From assembly GCF_018263905.1 (NCBI RefSeq), contig NZ_JAAFZU010000030.1, positions 107,263 to 171,262 of the forward strand: 64,000 bases of DNA, read 5' to 3'. Both the position numbers and the translations under genes were made by a program. Below are positions 1 through 7,706 of the stretch, piece after piece (within the stretch, counting starts at the first letter, position 1; every line of letters starts with the position of its first letter). The stretch comes from Loktanella sp. SALINAS62 (GTDB lineage: Bacteria; Pseudomonadota; Alphaproteobacteria; Rhodobacterales; Rhodobacteraceae). Under the pieces are notes generated by a model. The model was not told the DNA's origin. It did not search any database and saw only the letters and a list, made by a program, of their open reading frames with translations.

Positions 1-1
1 T

Positions 2-589
2 TTGCTGATCGCGCATCAACCGTCCCGCTTGCTGCCGACCATCAGGTCGCGTTGCCGGGTGCTGCGCTGTGCGCCATTGTCGGCCGGTGATCTGGGCGCC
101 GTGCTCGACCAGTCTGGCCTGTCGGGCGACCAGTCGCAGGCATTGCAGGCGCTGTCGGGTGGATCGGCGGGCGACGCCGTGCGCCTGCTGACGCAGGACG
201 GTCTGACGCTTTATGCCCAGATCGTCCAGTTGCTGGACGGCCTGCCGCATATCGACCGCCCTGCCGCACTAAAACTTGCCGAAAGCTGCGCAGGCAAACC
301 CAACGCCAACCGTTTTGCACTGGTGCTGGACCTGTTTGATTTGTTCTTGTCGCGCGCCGCCCGTGCGGGGCTGGTCGGTGAACCCGCCATACAGGGCGCA
401 CCGCACGAGGCGCGTCTTTTGACCCGCATCAGCCCGCACGACCGCGCCGCCCGCGCATGGGCCGCCCTGTCGCAATCCGCAGGTGCGCGCGCCCGTCACG
501 GCAAGGCGGTCAACCTTGACCCCGCCGCTCTCGTGCTGGATATGATCCTAAGCATAGAACGTACGGCCCAGACCGACGCCAGCCCCTAA
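2..589 (+). CDS. holB: DNA polymerase III subunit delta' (C-terminal part)
   Basis: The window opens inside this gene, so the 5' end and the P-loop region are missing; the visible 195 residues run to a TAA stop at 587-589. Delta' is the clamp-loader subunit that works with delta and tau/gamma to load the beta clamp at the replication fork. The first visible residues (LIAHQPSRLLPTIRSRC) are the sensor-1/SRC region that follows the zinc-binding and Walker B parts of the family, and the rest is the helical C-terminal collar domain. Ten bases separate the stop from tatD. HolB followed by TatD and an MBL protein is a common gene order in proteobacteria, which supports the call. The true start lies upstream of the window. 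Confidence 0.88.
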   Translation: MLIAHQPSRLLPTIRSRCRVLRCAPLSAGDLGAVLDQSGLSGDQSQALQALSGGSAGDAVRLLTQDGLTLYAQIVQLLDGLPHIDRPAALKLAESCAGKPNANRFALVLDLFDLFLSRAARAGLVGEPAIQGAPHEARLLTRISPHDRAARAWAALSQSAGARARHGKAVNLDPAALVLDMILSIERTAQTDASP

Positions 590-598
590 AGGCCACCC

Positions 599-1378
599 AT
601 GACCCACCTTGTCGATAGCCACTGCCATCTGGATTTTCCCGATTTCGACGATTGCCGTGCGGACGTGGTCCAGCGCGCCGTTGACGCAGGCGTGACGCGG
701 ATGGTCACGATCTGCACCAAACTGGCCAATGCCGACCGTGTCGCGGCCATCGCGGATGCGCATGGTCCAGTCTTTTGGGCCGCAGGCACCCACCCGATGA
801 GCGTAGCCGACGCCCCCATGGCCAGTGTCGATGACCTGATCGCACTGGCGGCACACCCGAAATTCGTCGGCATCGGCGAAACCGGGCTGGATTATCACTA
901 CACCGCCGACAGCAAAGCGGCCCAGCAGGAATCGCTGCGCGTCCATATCGCTGCCGCCCGCGCGACAAAGCTGCCGCTGATCATTCACGCGCGCGACGCA
1001 GACGACGACATGGCCCGCATCCTGACCGAAGAACACGCCGCTGGCGCGTTCACATGCGTGATGCATTGCTTTTCATCCTCGCGCGCGCTGGCAGAGGCGG
1101 CACTGGCATTGGGTTTCTACCTGTCGATGTCGGGCATCGCGGCCTTTCCCAAATCCAAAGAGCTGCGCGCGATTTTTGCCGATGCGCCGCTGGACCGGAT
1201 TCTGGTCGAAACCGACAGCCCCTATCTGGCGCCACCACCCTATCGGGGCCGGACCAACGAACCCGCCTATACCGCGCATACCGCCCGCGTCGGGGCACAG
1301 GTGTTCGGCCTGTCCGACGACGCATTCGCCGCCCGCACGTCCGCCAATTTCGACCGTCTGTTCTGGAAAGCCGCGTGA
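599..1378 (+). CDS. tatD: TatD family metal-dependent hydrolase (DNase)
   Basis: This 259-residue protein is a TIM-barrel metallohydrolase of the TatD family, divalent-metal-dependent nucleases of the cytoplasm linked to DNA quality control. Visible metal-site motifs are HCHLDF near residue 8, GIGETGLDYHY near residue 97, PLIIHARDAD near residue 125 and the C-terminal VETDSPYLAPPPYRG block with the metal-binding aspartate. Length is normal for the family. A purine-rich AAAGG sits before the ATG. The stop overlaps the GTG start of the next gene (GTGA at 1375-1378), which implies translational coupling with the MBL hydrolase in one holB-tatD-MBL operon. Confidence 0.93.
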   Translation: MTHLVDSHCHLDFPDFDDCRADVVQRAVDAGVTRMVTICTKLANADRVAAIADAHGPVFWAAGTHPMSVADAPMASVDDLIALAAHPKFVGIGETGLDYHYTADSKAAQQESLRVHIAAARATKLPLIIHARDADDDMARILTEEHAAGAFTCVMHCFSSSRALAEAALALGFYLSMSGIAAFPKSKELRAIFADAPLDRILVETDSPYLAPPPYRGRTNEPAYTAHTARVGAQVFGLSDDAFAARTSANFDRLFWKAA

Positions 1379-2166
1379 GTTTGCGTTTCACCATTCTTGG
1401 CTGCGGGTCATCCGGCGGCGTGCCGCGTCTGGGTGGGCACTGGGGCGATTGCGACCCGGACAACCCGAAAAACCGCCGCCGCCGCTGTTCGTTGCTGGTG
1501 CAACGCGACGGCCCCGACGGCACGACAACCGTGCTGATCGACACCTCGCCCGACATGCGCAGCCAGCTGCTGGACGCCGGGATCGGTCGGCTGGATGCGG
1601 TTGTCTATACTCACCCGCACGCCGATCATGTCCACGGTATCGACGATCTGCGCATGATCGTCTTCAACATGCGTAAACGACTGGATGTCTGGGCGGATGA
1701 ACCAACGTCAGAGGCTTTGATTGAACGGTTCGGCTACGCATTCGAGACGCCGCCGGGGTCCGCCTATCCGCCGATCCTTGATCTGCGCCGGATCAGGGGT
1801 GATGTGCATGTCGACGGACCCGGTGGCAGGATCATCCTGACACCGTTTCAGGTCGATCACGGAATGATCCCGGCATTGGGGTTCCGGATCGCGGATGTGG
1901 CTTACCTGCCTGACGTGTCGGGCATTCCCGAACCCGTCTGGCCGGAACTGGACGGCCTGCACACGTGGATTGTCGATGCCCTGCGCCGCGACCCGCATCC
2001 CAGCCACAGCCATCTGTCCCAGACGCTGGACTGGATCGCACGCGCGCGGCCAAAGAATGCGGTCATCACCAACATGCACGTCGATCTGGATTACGCGACG
2101 CTGGATGCCGAAACACCCGACGACATCCGCCCAGCCTATGACGGGCTTAGCTTTACACGCCCCTAG
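1375..2166 (+). CDS. MBL-fold metallohydrolase (PhnP-like)
   Basis: I start this gene at the GTG at 1375, which overlaps the tatD stop. It gives a 263-residue protein beginning with a beta-strand and the LGCGSSGGVPR motif expected at the N-terminus of this family; the open frame extends upstream but only as out-of-frame tatD sequence. The metal-binding motif HPHADHVHG lies near residue 79, and further His/Asp ligands are in VDHG and in the late NMHVDLD motif. It resembles the PhnP/YcbX-like group of metallo-beta-lactamase hydrolases (phosphodiesterase or RNase Z-like chemistry). The exact substrate is unknown. The conserved position after tatD suggests a housekeeping role in nucleic-acid or nucleotide turnover, which is inference. 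Confidence 0.85.
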   Translation: MSLRFTILGCGSSGGVPRLGGHWGDCDPDNPKNRRRRCSLLVQRDGPDGTTTVLIDTSPDMRSQLLDAGIGRLDAVVYTHPHADHVHGIDDLRMIVFNMRKRLDVWADEPTSEALIERFGYAFETPPGSAYPPILDLRRIRGDVHVDGPGGRIILTPFQVDHGMIPALGFRIADVAYLPDVSGIPEPVWPELDGLHTWIVDALRRDPHPSHSHLSQTLDWIARARPKNAVITNMHVDLDYATLDAETPDDIRPAYDGLSFTRP

Positions 2167-2232
2167 TCCCCCTGACCGACCGCCTTTGCCCGCCGCTGCA
2201 AAAGCCTCTCCAAACCAGAAAGTCCGCCTGTC

Positions 2233-3162
2233 ATGTCCGCGCTGATCGAGGTCATCCTTCCCGTTTTTCTGGTCATCGGGTTCGGATACGTCGCCGTCTG
2301 GCGCGGCGTGTTCAGCGATGCGGGCGTCGACGGGCTGATGCGGTTTACCCAGACCTTTGCCCTGCCCTGCCTGCTGTTTCGCGCCATGTCGAATCTGGAC
2401 CTGTCGCAGAATTTCAGCGTCGCCCTGCTGGGCAGCTTTTATGCGGGCGCGTTCATCTGCTTTGTCGTCGGAACATTGGGCGGTCGGTTCCTGTTCAAAC
2501 GCGACTGGGAAGACGCAATCGCCATCGGGTTTTGCGCGTTGTTTTCCAACACCTTGCTGCTGGGCGTGCCGATTACGGAACGCGCATACGGCACCGACGC
2601 ACTGGCTGGCAATTTCGCGATCATCGCGTTGCATGCCCCGTTTGGCTATTTTCTTGGGATCACCGCGATGGAAATCGTGCGCAATCAGGGTGGGTCCCGG
2701 CGGCATTTGCCGTGGAAAGTGCTGAACGCCATGTTCCACAACGGATTGATCATCGGGATCACGCTGGGCCTGCTGCTGAACCTGACCGGCCTGTCACTGC
2801 CGCTGGTGCTGTCGGATGCAGTGGACCTGATGGTGCGCGCCGCCCTGCCTGCCGCGCTTTTCGGGCTGGGCGGGGTGCTTTACCGTTACCGGCCAGAAGG
2901 CGACATGCGCGCGATCCTGTTCGTCTGCGCCATCAGCCTTGGACTGCACCCGCTGATCGTCTGGACGCTGGGCCGGAACACTGGGCTTAATGTGGACGAA
3001 TTCCGCTCTGCCGTGGTGACCGCTGCCATGGCACCGGGGGTCAATGCCTATGTTTTTGCCAATATGTACGGCCGCGCGCGCCGGGTCGCCGCATCATCCG
3101 TGCTGATTGCCACGGGTGGCAGCGTGCTGACAGTCTGGGGCTGGCTGTATCTGCTGCCCTAA
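2233..3162 (+). CDS. AEC family transporter (auxin efflux carrier type)
   Basis: This 309-residue, very hydrophobic protein has about ten predicted membrane segments in two five-helix halves and belongs to the AEC family of permeases. The first segment starts almost at the N-terminus (LIEVILPVFLVIGFGYVAVW), and the family-typical FALPCLLF and APGVNAYVFA regions are present. AEC proteins export or import small organic anions such as malonate or malate; the substrate cannot be read from the sequence. The ATG at 2233 has only a weak upstream purine run. A terminator hairpin begins inside the last codons and places the stop codon in its loop. The neighbouring downstream gene is convergent, 19 bases away. 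Confidence 0.85.
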   Translation: MSALIEVILPVFLVIGFGYVAVWRGVFSDAGVDGLMRFTQTFALPCLLFRAMSNLDLSQNFSVALLGSFYAGAFICFVVGTLGGRFLFKRDWEDAIAIGFCALFSNTLLLGVPITERAYGTDALAGNFAIIALHAPFGYFLGITAMEIVRNQGGSRRHLPWKVLNAMFHNGLIIGITLGLLLNLTGLSLPLVLSDAVDLMVRAALPAALFGLGGVLYRYRPEGDMRAILFVCAISLGLHPLIVWTLGRNTGLNVDEFRSAVVTAAMAPGVNAYVFANMYGRARRVAASSVLIATGGSVLTVWGWLYLLP

Positions 3163-3176
3163 GGCAGCAGATTTTT
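3151..3176 (+). terminator. Intrinsic terminator overlapping the AEC stop codon
   Basis: A perfect 8-bp stem (CTGCTGCC at 3151-3158, GGCAGCAG at 3163-3170) with the 4-base loop CTAA is followed by ATTTTT. The loop contains the TAA stop of the AEC gene, so the terminator is built into the coding end (Leu-Leu-Pro-stop). Confidence 0.85.
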
Positions 3177-3181
3177 AGATA

Positions 3182-4408
3182 TCACCCCGGCGACATACCC
3201 CGCAGGCGTTCGGACCGACGGCGCAGCAGTTCGACCGTTGTCAGCAGGCAGATCGACACGAATACAAGTACGGTCGCAACCGCCAGGATCGTCGGGCTGA
3301 TCTGTTCGCGCAAGCCCGTAAACATCTGCCACGGCAGCGTCTTTTGCGCAGCAGCACCCACAAACAGGACCACGACCACTTCGTCGAATGACGTGATAAA
3401 GGCGAACAATCCGCCCGAAATCACACCGGGCAGGATCAGCGGCATCTGTACCTTAAAGAATGTCTTGGCCGGTCCAGCGCCCATGTTTGCAGCCGCCCGC
3501 GTCAACGACCGGTCAAAGCCGACAAGCGTCGCCGTGACCGTAATGATGACGAACGGAATACCCAGCGCGGCATGCGCCAGAATGACCTTGATATAGCCGG
3601 TCAGATCCTTTGACATGCCCAGATATTGCTCCATCCACAGGCCAAGTTGGCTGTAGAAAAAGAACATGCCCGTCGCGGAAATAATCAGCGGCACGATCAT
3701 CGGTGAAATCAGGATGGCCATGATCCCGCGCCGGAACGGGACGTGGGATTGCGACAGGCCAATCGCAGCCAGCGTACCAAGCGACACCGAAATAATCGTC
3801 GCAATCGGCGCGATGATCAAAGAGTTCTTCAGCGGCTGCAGCCAGTTTGGATTGGTAAAGAAGTCCTGATAATGCTTCACGCTATAGGCATCGGGGTCCA
3901 GCGCCAGCATCCCGGGGGTGAACGTAAAGAAGTTTTCGGCGTTAAACGACAGTGGAATCACGATCAGGATCGGCGCGATCAGGAAAAAGAAGATGAAACC
4001 GCAGATGAACTTGAACGCGTTGTGCCACAACGTCTGGCCAGAGGTCGAATAGACCGGCACACCGCGCCGATAATCACCCGTGGTCAGCCAATAGGCAGCC
4101 CAGCCCAGCAGTGCGCCGATGATCAGGCCCACCAGACCGCCCAGCGGACCGCCCAGAATGAACCCCAGCACGCCGACCAGCCCCAGTGACACCAACCGAC
4201 CGGTTTTGCGGGGCAGATGGTGTGACAGCGCATAACCCAGCAACGCCGCCAGGACGGCCCCCGTGATCATGCCCAGACCCGGTCCCATGTCCCAGGTCTG
4301 CAGCAGCGCCCCCCCCAGGATCGCGCCGAACGCGATCATCAGCGGCAGCGAAAAACTGGCAAAGGGGCGCAGCGGCTTTGCGGCAGTCGGATTGAATGCG
4401 ATGGCCAT
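3182..4408 (-). CDS. ABC transporter permease, PotC-like, with extra N-terminal membrane region
   Basis: This is the second inner-membrane permease of the polyamine-type ABC importer. The C-terminal 275 residues match PotC-type permeases: a first helix near 131-153, then the BPD_transp_1 region with the EAA-like loop RAAANMGAGPAKTFFKVQMP that contacts the ATPase. The first 130 residues are extra. They hold about four short, glycine-rich hydrophobic segments, giving 408 residues in total where PotC is usually about 260. I start at the ATG at 4408, four bases after the upstream permease stop; a longer frame runs upstream but encodes non-membrane, Cys-rich sequence overlapping the neighbour. It is the last gene of the operon. 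Confidence 0.88.
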   Translation of the reverse strand: MAIAFNPTAAKPLRPFASFSLPLMIAFGAILGGALLQTWDMGPGLGMITGAVLAALLGYALSHHLPRKTGRLVSLGLVGVLGFILGGPLGGLVGLIIGALLGWAAYWLTTGDYRRGVPVYSTSGQTLWHNAFKFICGFIFFFLIAPILIVIPLSFNAENFFTFTPGMLALDPDAYSVKHYQDFFTNPNWLQPLKNSLIIAPIATIISVSLGTLAAIGLSQSHVPFRRGIMAILISPMIVPLIISATGMFFFYSQLGLWMEQYLGMSKDLTGYIKVILAHAALGIPFVIITVTATLVGFDRSLTRAAANMGAGPAKTFFKVQMPLILPGVISGGLFAFITSFDEVVVVLFVGAAAQKTLPWQMFTGLREQISPTILAVATVLVFVSICLLTTVELLRRRSERLRGMSPG

Positions 4409-4412
4409 GACC

Positions 4413-6104
4413 TTAGCCCCCCAGTTTGACGTTATCGATGCCGACGATCCGGTCGTAGCACCAGTACAGCAGCAACACGACCGCCAGCAGGATCGACCCC
4501 AGTGCGGCCGCAAGGCCCCAGTTCAGCGAGGTCGAGATGTGATAGGCGATCCGGTTGGAAATAAAGACACCCTTTGTCCCGCCCACGATTTCCGGCGTGA
4601 TGTAGTAGCCGATCGACAGGATGAAAACGAGGATCGAGCCCGCACCGATGCCCGGCACCGACTGCGGGAAATAGACCCGGCGGAACGCGGTCACATTGGT
4701 GGCCCCCAGCGATTTGGCGGCCCGCAGATAGCTGGGCGGGATGGTTTTCATCACCGAATACAGCGGCAGGATCATGAACGGCAGCAGGATATGCGTCATG
4801 GCGATCACCGTGCCGGTCGCATTGTTGATCAATGCCAGCCTGTTATCGTCAGCAACGATACCGATCCAGACCGCCAGATCGTTTATGACCCCCTGGTTCT
4901 GCAAAAGTGCCTTCCACGCCGAAGTTCGCACCAGCAAGGATGTCCAGAATGGCAGCAGGACAAGGATCATCAGCAGGTTCGCCTTGGATGCAGGCAGGTT
5001 CGCCAGCAGCCATGCCACCGGGTAGCCAAGCAGGATGCAGCTGACGGTAATGATCGTCGACATGATCATCGTCCGTATGAACAGGGTCACATAGATCTGT
5101 TCGTTTTCGGGCCGCCAGTCGACACCGTCGGGCGTTTTTTGCAGATCGACCGAATTCAGGAAATAGCCGGTGGTATAGGGGGCAGAATACTGCTGGATCG
5201 TCTGCCAGACACGGGTCTCTTCCCACCCCTCGTCGACGTCGACAAACGCCGCGCGCAGGTCTGCAGTTTCAAAATCAGCGACCGCACCGCGGGCCGTGGC
5301 CAGCATTTCGGCCTGCGGCAGGCCCGCAGGGATATCTGGCTGCACGCTCAGGTCTTCGTACAGTGCCAGATAGACGGAATTCCACACATCTTCTTCGGTC
5401 GGGCTGTCTTCGTCTTCGGTTTGCACCACGCGGGCGAAATCACGGTACATGCTGGCGGTCTGCGGCAGCACCTCGCCTACCCCGTCGCGCAGCAGGAACC
5501 GCGGACGGCGGCCTTCACCGTCATAGGCGGCGTCTGCCTCGACCCAGGCCTCGTCGGCAAAGATCGACACGAATGTCAGCGGGTCTTCCCATGCGGGGTC
5601 AAGTGCGATGAACTGGTCGGTATAAACCTCGCCGAAATCATCCACGCTGCGGCCCGATTTCCGGAACAGCGACGACACGCCCGATACTTCATAGTTCAGG
5701 CGCGATCCCAGCCGGGTGTGGTTCTTTTCTTCGACCGCGACCATCATGTCCTTGGTCAGCGCGGAAAAGACGGCGTCACCGGGAACAGGGTCGTTTTCGC
5801 TTTCCCAATCGGCCAGCACGCGGACGGTGCGCGGTAACACTTCACCGACAATCTGGTTTTCCACCGACCGGAAGAGCATTTCGCCAATCGGATAGATAAA
5901 GGTCGCAAGGATAAAGATCAGCAGCGGCGCAATCAGCGCCAGCGCGCGGATTTTCTGTTTGCGCAAGGCCCGGTTCAGGGATTTCTTCAGCGGCGTCCCG
6001 TCGGCGGCTAGCATCGGGCCGGATTCGTCGGACTGCCCGATTTTCAGACCGGTATCAGGCGTCACGCCCGTCAGGTTGTCGGGTCCGGTGGTGGCGTTGC
6101 TCAT
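4413..6104 (-). CDS. ABC transporter permease, PotB-like, with large extracytoplasmic insertion
   Basis: This is the first permease of the importer. After a roughly 50-residue polar N-terminus comes one helix (about 55-77), then about 255 polar, acidic residues, then a typical PotB-type membrane domain from about residue 337 to 563 with the EAA-like loop RAAKSLGATNVTAFRRVYFP. Ordinary PotB proteins have only a short loop after helix 1 and are about 280-300 residues long, against 563 here. The extra segment is predicted to face the periplasm. The ATG at 6104 is preceded by GAAGGGA; an in-frame extension upstream would overlap the DUF1330 gene and is rejected. The gene is 4 bases downstream of that gene and 4 bases upstream of the PotC-like gene. 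Confidence 0.88.
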   Translation of the reverse strand: MSNATTGPDNLTGVTPDTGLKIGQSDESGPMLAADGTPLKKSLNRALRKQKIRALALIAPLLIFILATFIYPIGEMLFRSVENQIVGEVLPRTVRVLADWESENDPVPGDAVFSALTKDMMVAVEEKNHTRLGSRLNYEVSGVSSLFRKSGRSVDDFGEVYTDQFIALDPAWEDPLTFVSIFADEAWVEADAAYDGEGRRPRFLLRDGVGEVLPQTASMYRDFARVVQTEDEDSPTEEDVWNSVYLALYEDLSVQPDIPAGLPQAEMLATARGAVADFETADLRAAFVDVDEGWEETRVWQTIQQYSAPYTTGYFLNSVDLQKTPDGVDWRPENEQIYVTLFIRTMIMSTIITVSCILLGYPVAWLLANLPASKANLLMILVLLPFWTSLLVRTSAWKALLQNQGVINDLAVWIGIVADDNRLALINNATGTVIAMTHILLPFMILPLYSVMKTIPPSYLRAAKSLGATNVTAFRRVYFPQSVPGIGAGSILVFILSIGYYITPEIVGGTKGVFISNRIAYHISTSLNWGLAAALGSILLAVVLLLYWCYDRIVGIDNVKLGG

Positions 6105-6108
6105 GGGC

Positions 6109-6396
6109 TTACGTCCCTTCCACAAGAATAATTGTACTGTCCGCACAGCGGCGGCGAATGTCTGCGACCTCTTGATAATCGGGGTCGTCATAGGCGGCTT
6201 TTGCGGCCTCATAGCTGTCGAACTCGATCACGACATGACGGCCCATTTCGACCCCTTCGGGTGTTTCGGACCGTCCGCCCCGCACGATGAACCGCGCGCC
6301 ATGCGCTTGCAGGATCGGTGTGTCGCGGGCGACGTATTCCGGGTATCCGTCTGGATCGGTTACCTTGATATGGCCGATGATATAACCTTTGGGCAT
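6109..6396 (-). CDS. DUF1330 domain-containing protein
   Basis: This 95-residue protein matches the DUF1330 family: small ferredoxin-fold, dimeric alpha/beta-barrel proteins. It shows the family-typical opening (KGYIIGHIKVTDPDGYPEY), the FIVRGG strand, and the VVIEFDSYEAAKAAYDDPDY segment. No enzymatic function is established for the family. It lies between the binding-protein gene and the two permeases, 4 bases before the PotB-like gene, so it is very likely co-transcribed with the importer. It may handle or sense the imported compound, but that is inference from position only. Confidence 0.85.
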   Translation of the reverse strand: MPKGYIIGHIKVTDPDGYPEYVARDTPILQAHGARFIVRGGRSETPEGVEMGRHVVIEFDSYEAAKAAYDDPDYQEVADIRRRCADSTIILVEGT

Positions 6397-6416
6397 GTCG
6401 TAAACCTTGCACGGAT

Positions 6417-6504
6417 GGCGGGATACGTCCCGTCCTTCGGGTTTCAGGCGCAGGGCGGGACGTATCCCGCCCCACCCTGTCGGTCGGGCGGGAAATCCCG
6501 CCCG
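6417..6504. repeat. Two inverted repeats between binding-protein gene and DUF1330 gene
   Basis: A perfect 16-bp inverted repeat (6417-6432 with 6456-6471; 23-base spacer) is followed by a second near-perfect palindrome (CGGGCGGGA at 6485-6493 with TCCCGCCCG at 6496-6504). Neither has a T-tract in the direction of the operon. This fits an RNA-stabilising or processing hairpin that keeps the binding-protein message more abundant than the downstream permease message, a known arrangement in ABC importer operons. Confidence 0.75.
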
Positions 6505-6513
6505 ATCAATCGC

Positions 6514-7629
6514 TTATTGTGCCAGCCAGGCCTGGAACTTGGCGTCCAGGTCATCGCGGTAATCGGCCCACCACTCGTAGTTGTAGAGGAACGTGTTTTC
6601 CGCGTTGGCAGGATCGGTCGGCATGTGCGGCGCCATCTCGATACCCAGTTCTGCGTGGGTGCTGACCAGCGGTGCAGAAGACGCACGTGCCGGGCCATAG
6701 GCGATGTATTTCGCCTGATCGGCCAGACGCTGCGTGTCGGTTGCAAAGCGGATGAAGTCCATCGCGCGGGCTTCACGCTCTTCGCTCAGGCCGGTAGGGA
6801 TGATCCAGCCATCCAGATCGAACATCTGTGCGTCCCACAGCATTTCGACCGGCTGATCCTGTTCCACGATCAGGCTGAACAGACGACCGTTGTAGGTCGA
6901 ACCGATGACGACTTCACCGTCGGCCAGCAGCTGCGGCGTGTCGGCACCAGCGGACCACCAGGTCACATTGTCCTTGATGGTGTCCAGCTTGGCGAATGCC
7001 TGTGCCTGACCTTCGTCGGTTTCCAGCACGTCATAGATATCGGCCTTGGCGACACCGTCGCACAGCAGGGCCCATTCCACGTTGCCGATGGGGCGCTTTT
7101 CCAGCGAACGCTGGCCGGGGAATGTTTCCAGATCGAAAATGGCGCAGATGTCTTCGGGCGTGTTGCCGTTCCATTCCGCGACGTCCGTACGGTAGCCAAC
7201 GGTGGTCGAATAAACGATCTGCGGGATAAAGCAGTCGCTGACCAGCAGGTCGCCAAAGTCTTCGGTTGCGGTTGAACCGTCATCGCCGTCGGCCAGCATT
7301 TCGTCGTGGTCGATTTCCATCGCCAGACCTTCGTCGCACAGACGGATGGCGTCGGATGCCACAACGTCAACAACATCCCAAGTGATGTTGCCGGCTTCGT
7401 TCATGGCACGCAGTTTTGCGACAGCCTCGGCAGAGGATTCGTCCCACACTGCGGACACGTCGGGGTTCATTTCAAGGTAAGGCTGAAGATAGGCATTGTC
7501 CTGGCTTGCCTGATAGGCGCCGCCCCAGCTGACAAGTGTCATGTCGTTCGCCATATGCGCTTCGGCAAAAGCGGCAGAACCGGCGACGACCAGAGCAGTC
7601 GAAGCTGCAAGAGTAGTCTTAATGGTCAT
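6514..7629 (-). CDS. ABC transporter periplasmic substrate-binding protein (polyamine type)
   Basis: This 371-residue extracellular solute-binding protein has a clear signal peptide (MTIKTTLAASTALVVAGSAA, cleavage expected after AFA near residue 22). The mature part resembles the PotD/PotF-like class 1 binding proteins: an opening strand with VSWGGAYQASQ, a hinge region with VVIGSTYNGRL, and a C-terminal WW-containing segment. It would capture the substrate in the periplasm and deliver it to the two permeases. Whether the ligand is putrescine, spermidine or another cationic or amino compound is not decided by the sequence. A strong AGGAGA ribosome site precedes the ATG. It follows the ATPase gene by 77 bases. 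Confidence 0.9.
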   Translation of the reverse strand: MTIKTTLAASTALVVAGSAAFAEAHMANDMTLVSWGGAYQASQDNAYLQPYLEMNPDVSAVWDESSAEAVAKLRAMNEAGNITWDVVDVVASDAIRLCDEGLAMEIDHDEMLADGDDGSTATEDFGDLLVSDCFIPQIVYSTTVGYRTDVAEWNGNTPEDICAIFDLETFPGQRSLEKRPIGNVEWALLCDGVAKADIYDVLETDEGQAQAFAKLDTIKDNVTWWSAGADTPQLLADGEVVIGSTYNGRLFSLIVEQDQPVEMLWDAQMFDLDGWIIPTGLSEEREARAMDFIRFATDTQRLADQAKYIAYGPARASSAPLVSTHAELGIEMAPHMPTDPANAENTFLYNYEWWADYRDDLDAKFQAWLAQ

Positions 7630-7706
7630 GTAATTCTCCTATTGGTTGCCCGGATTGATGTTGCGAACGGTTCCGCCGGGCGCGTTACCGTTCTGGCGCG
7701 TCGAAA

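Noticed and set aside
1054-1374. N-terminal extension of the MBL hydrolase frame into tatD
   Set aside because: The added residues are Arg-rich, out of frame with tatD, and absent from the MBL fold, which starts at the GTG at 1375.
4263-5837. Long open frame on the plus strand opposite the permeases
   Set aside because: Its protein is compositionally odd (His/Arg/Gln-rich), has no motif or ribosome site, and lies opposite two well-supported ABC permease genes; it is a shadow of high-GC codon bias.
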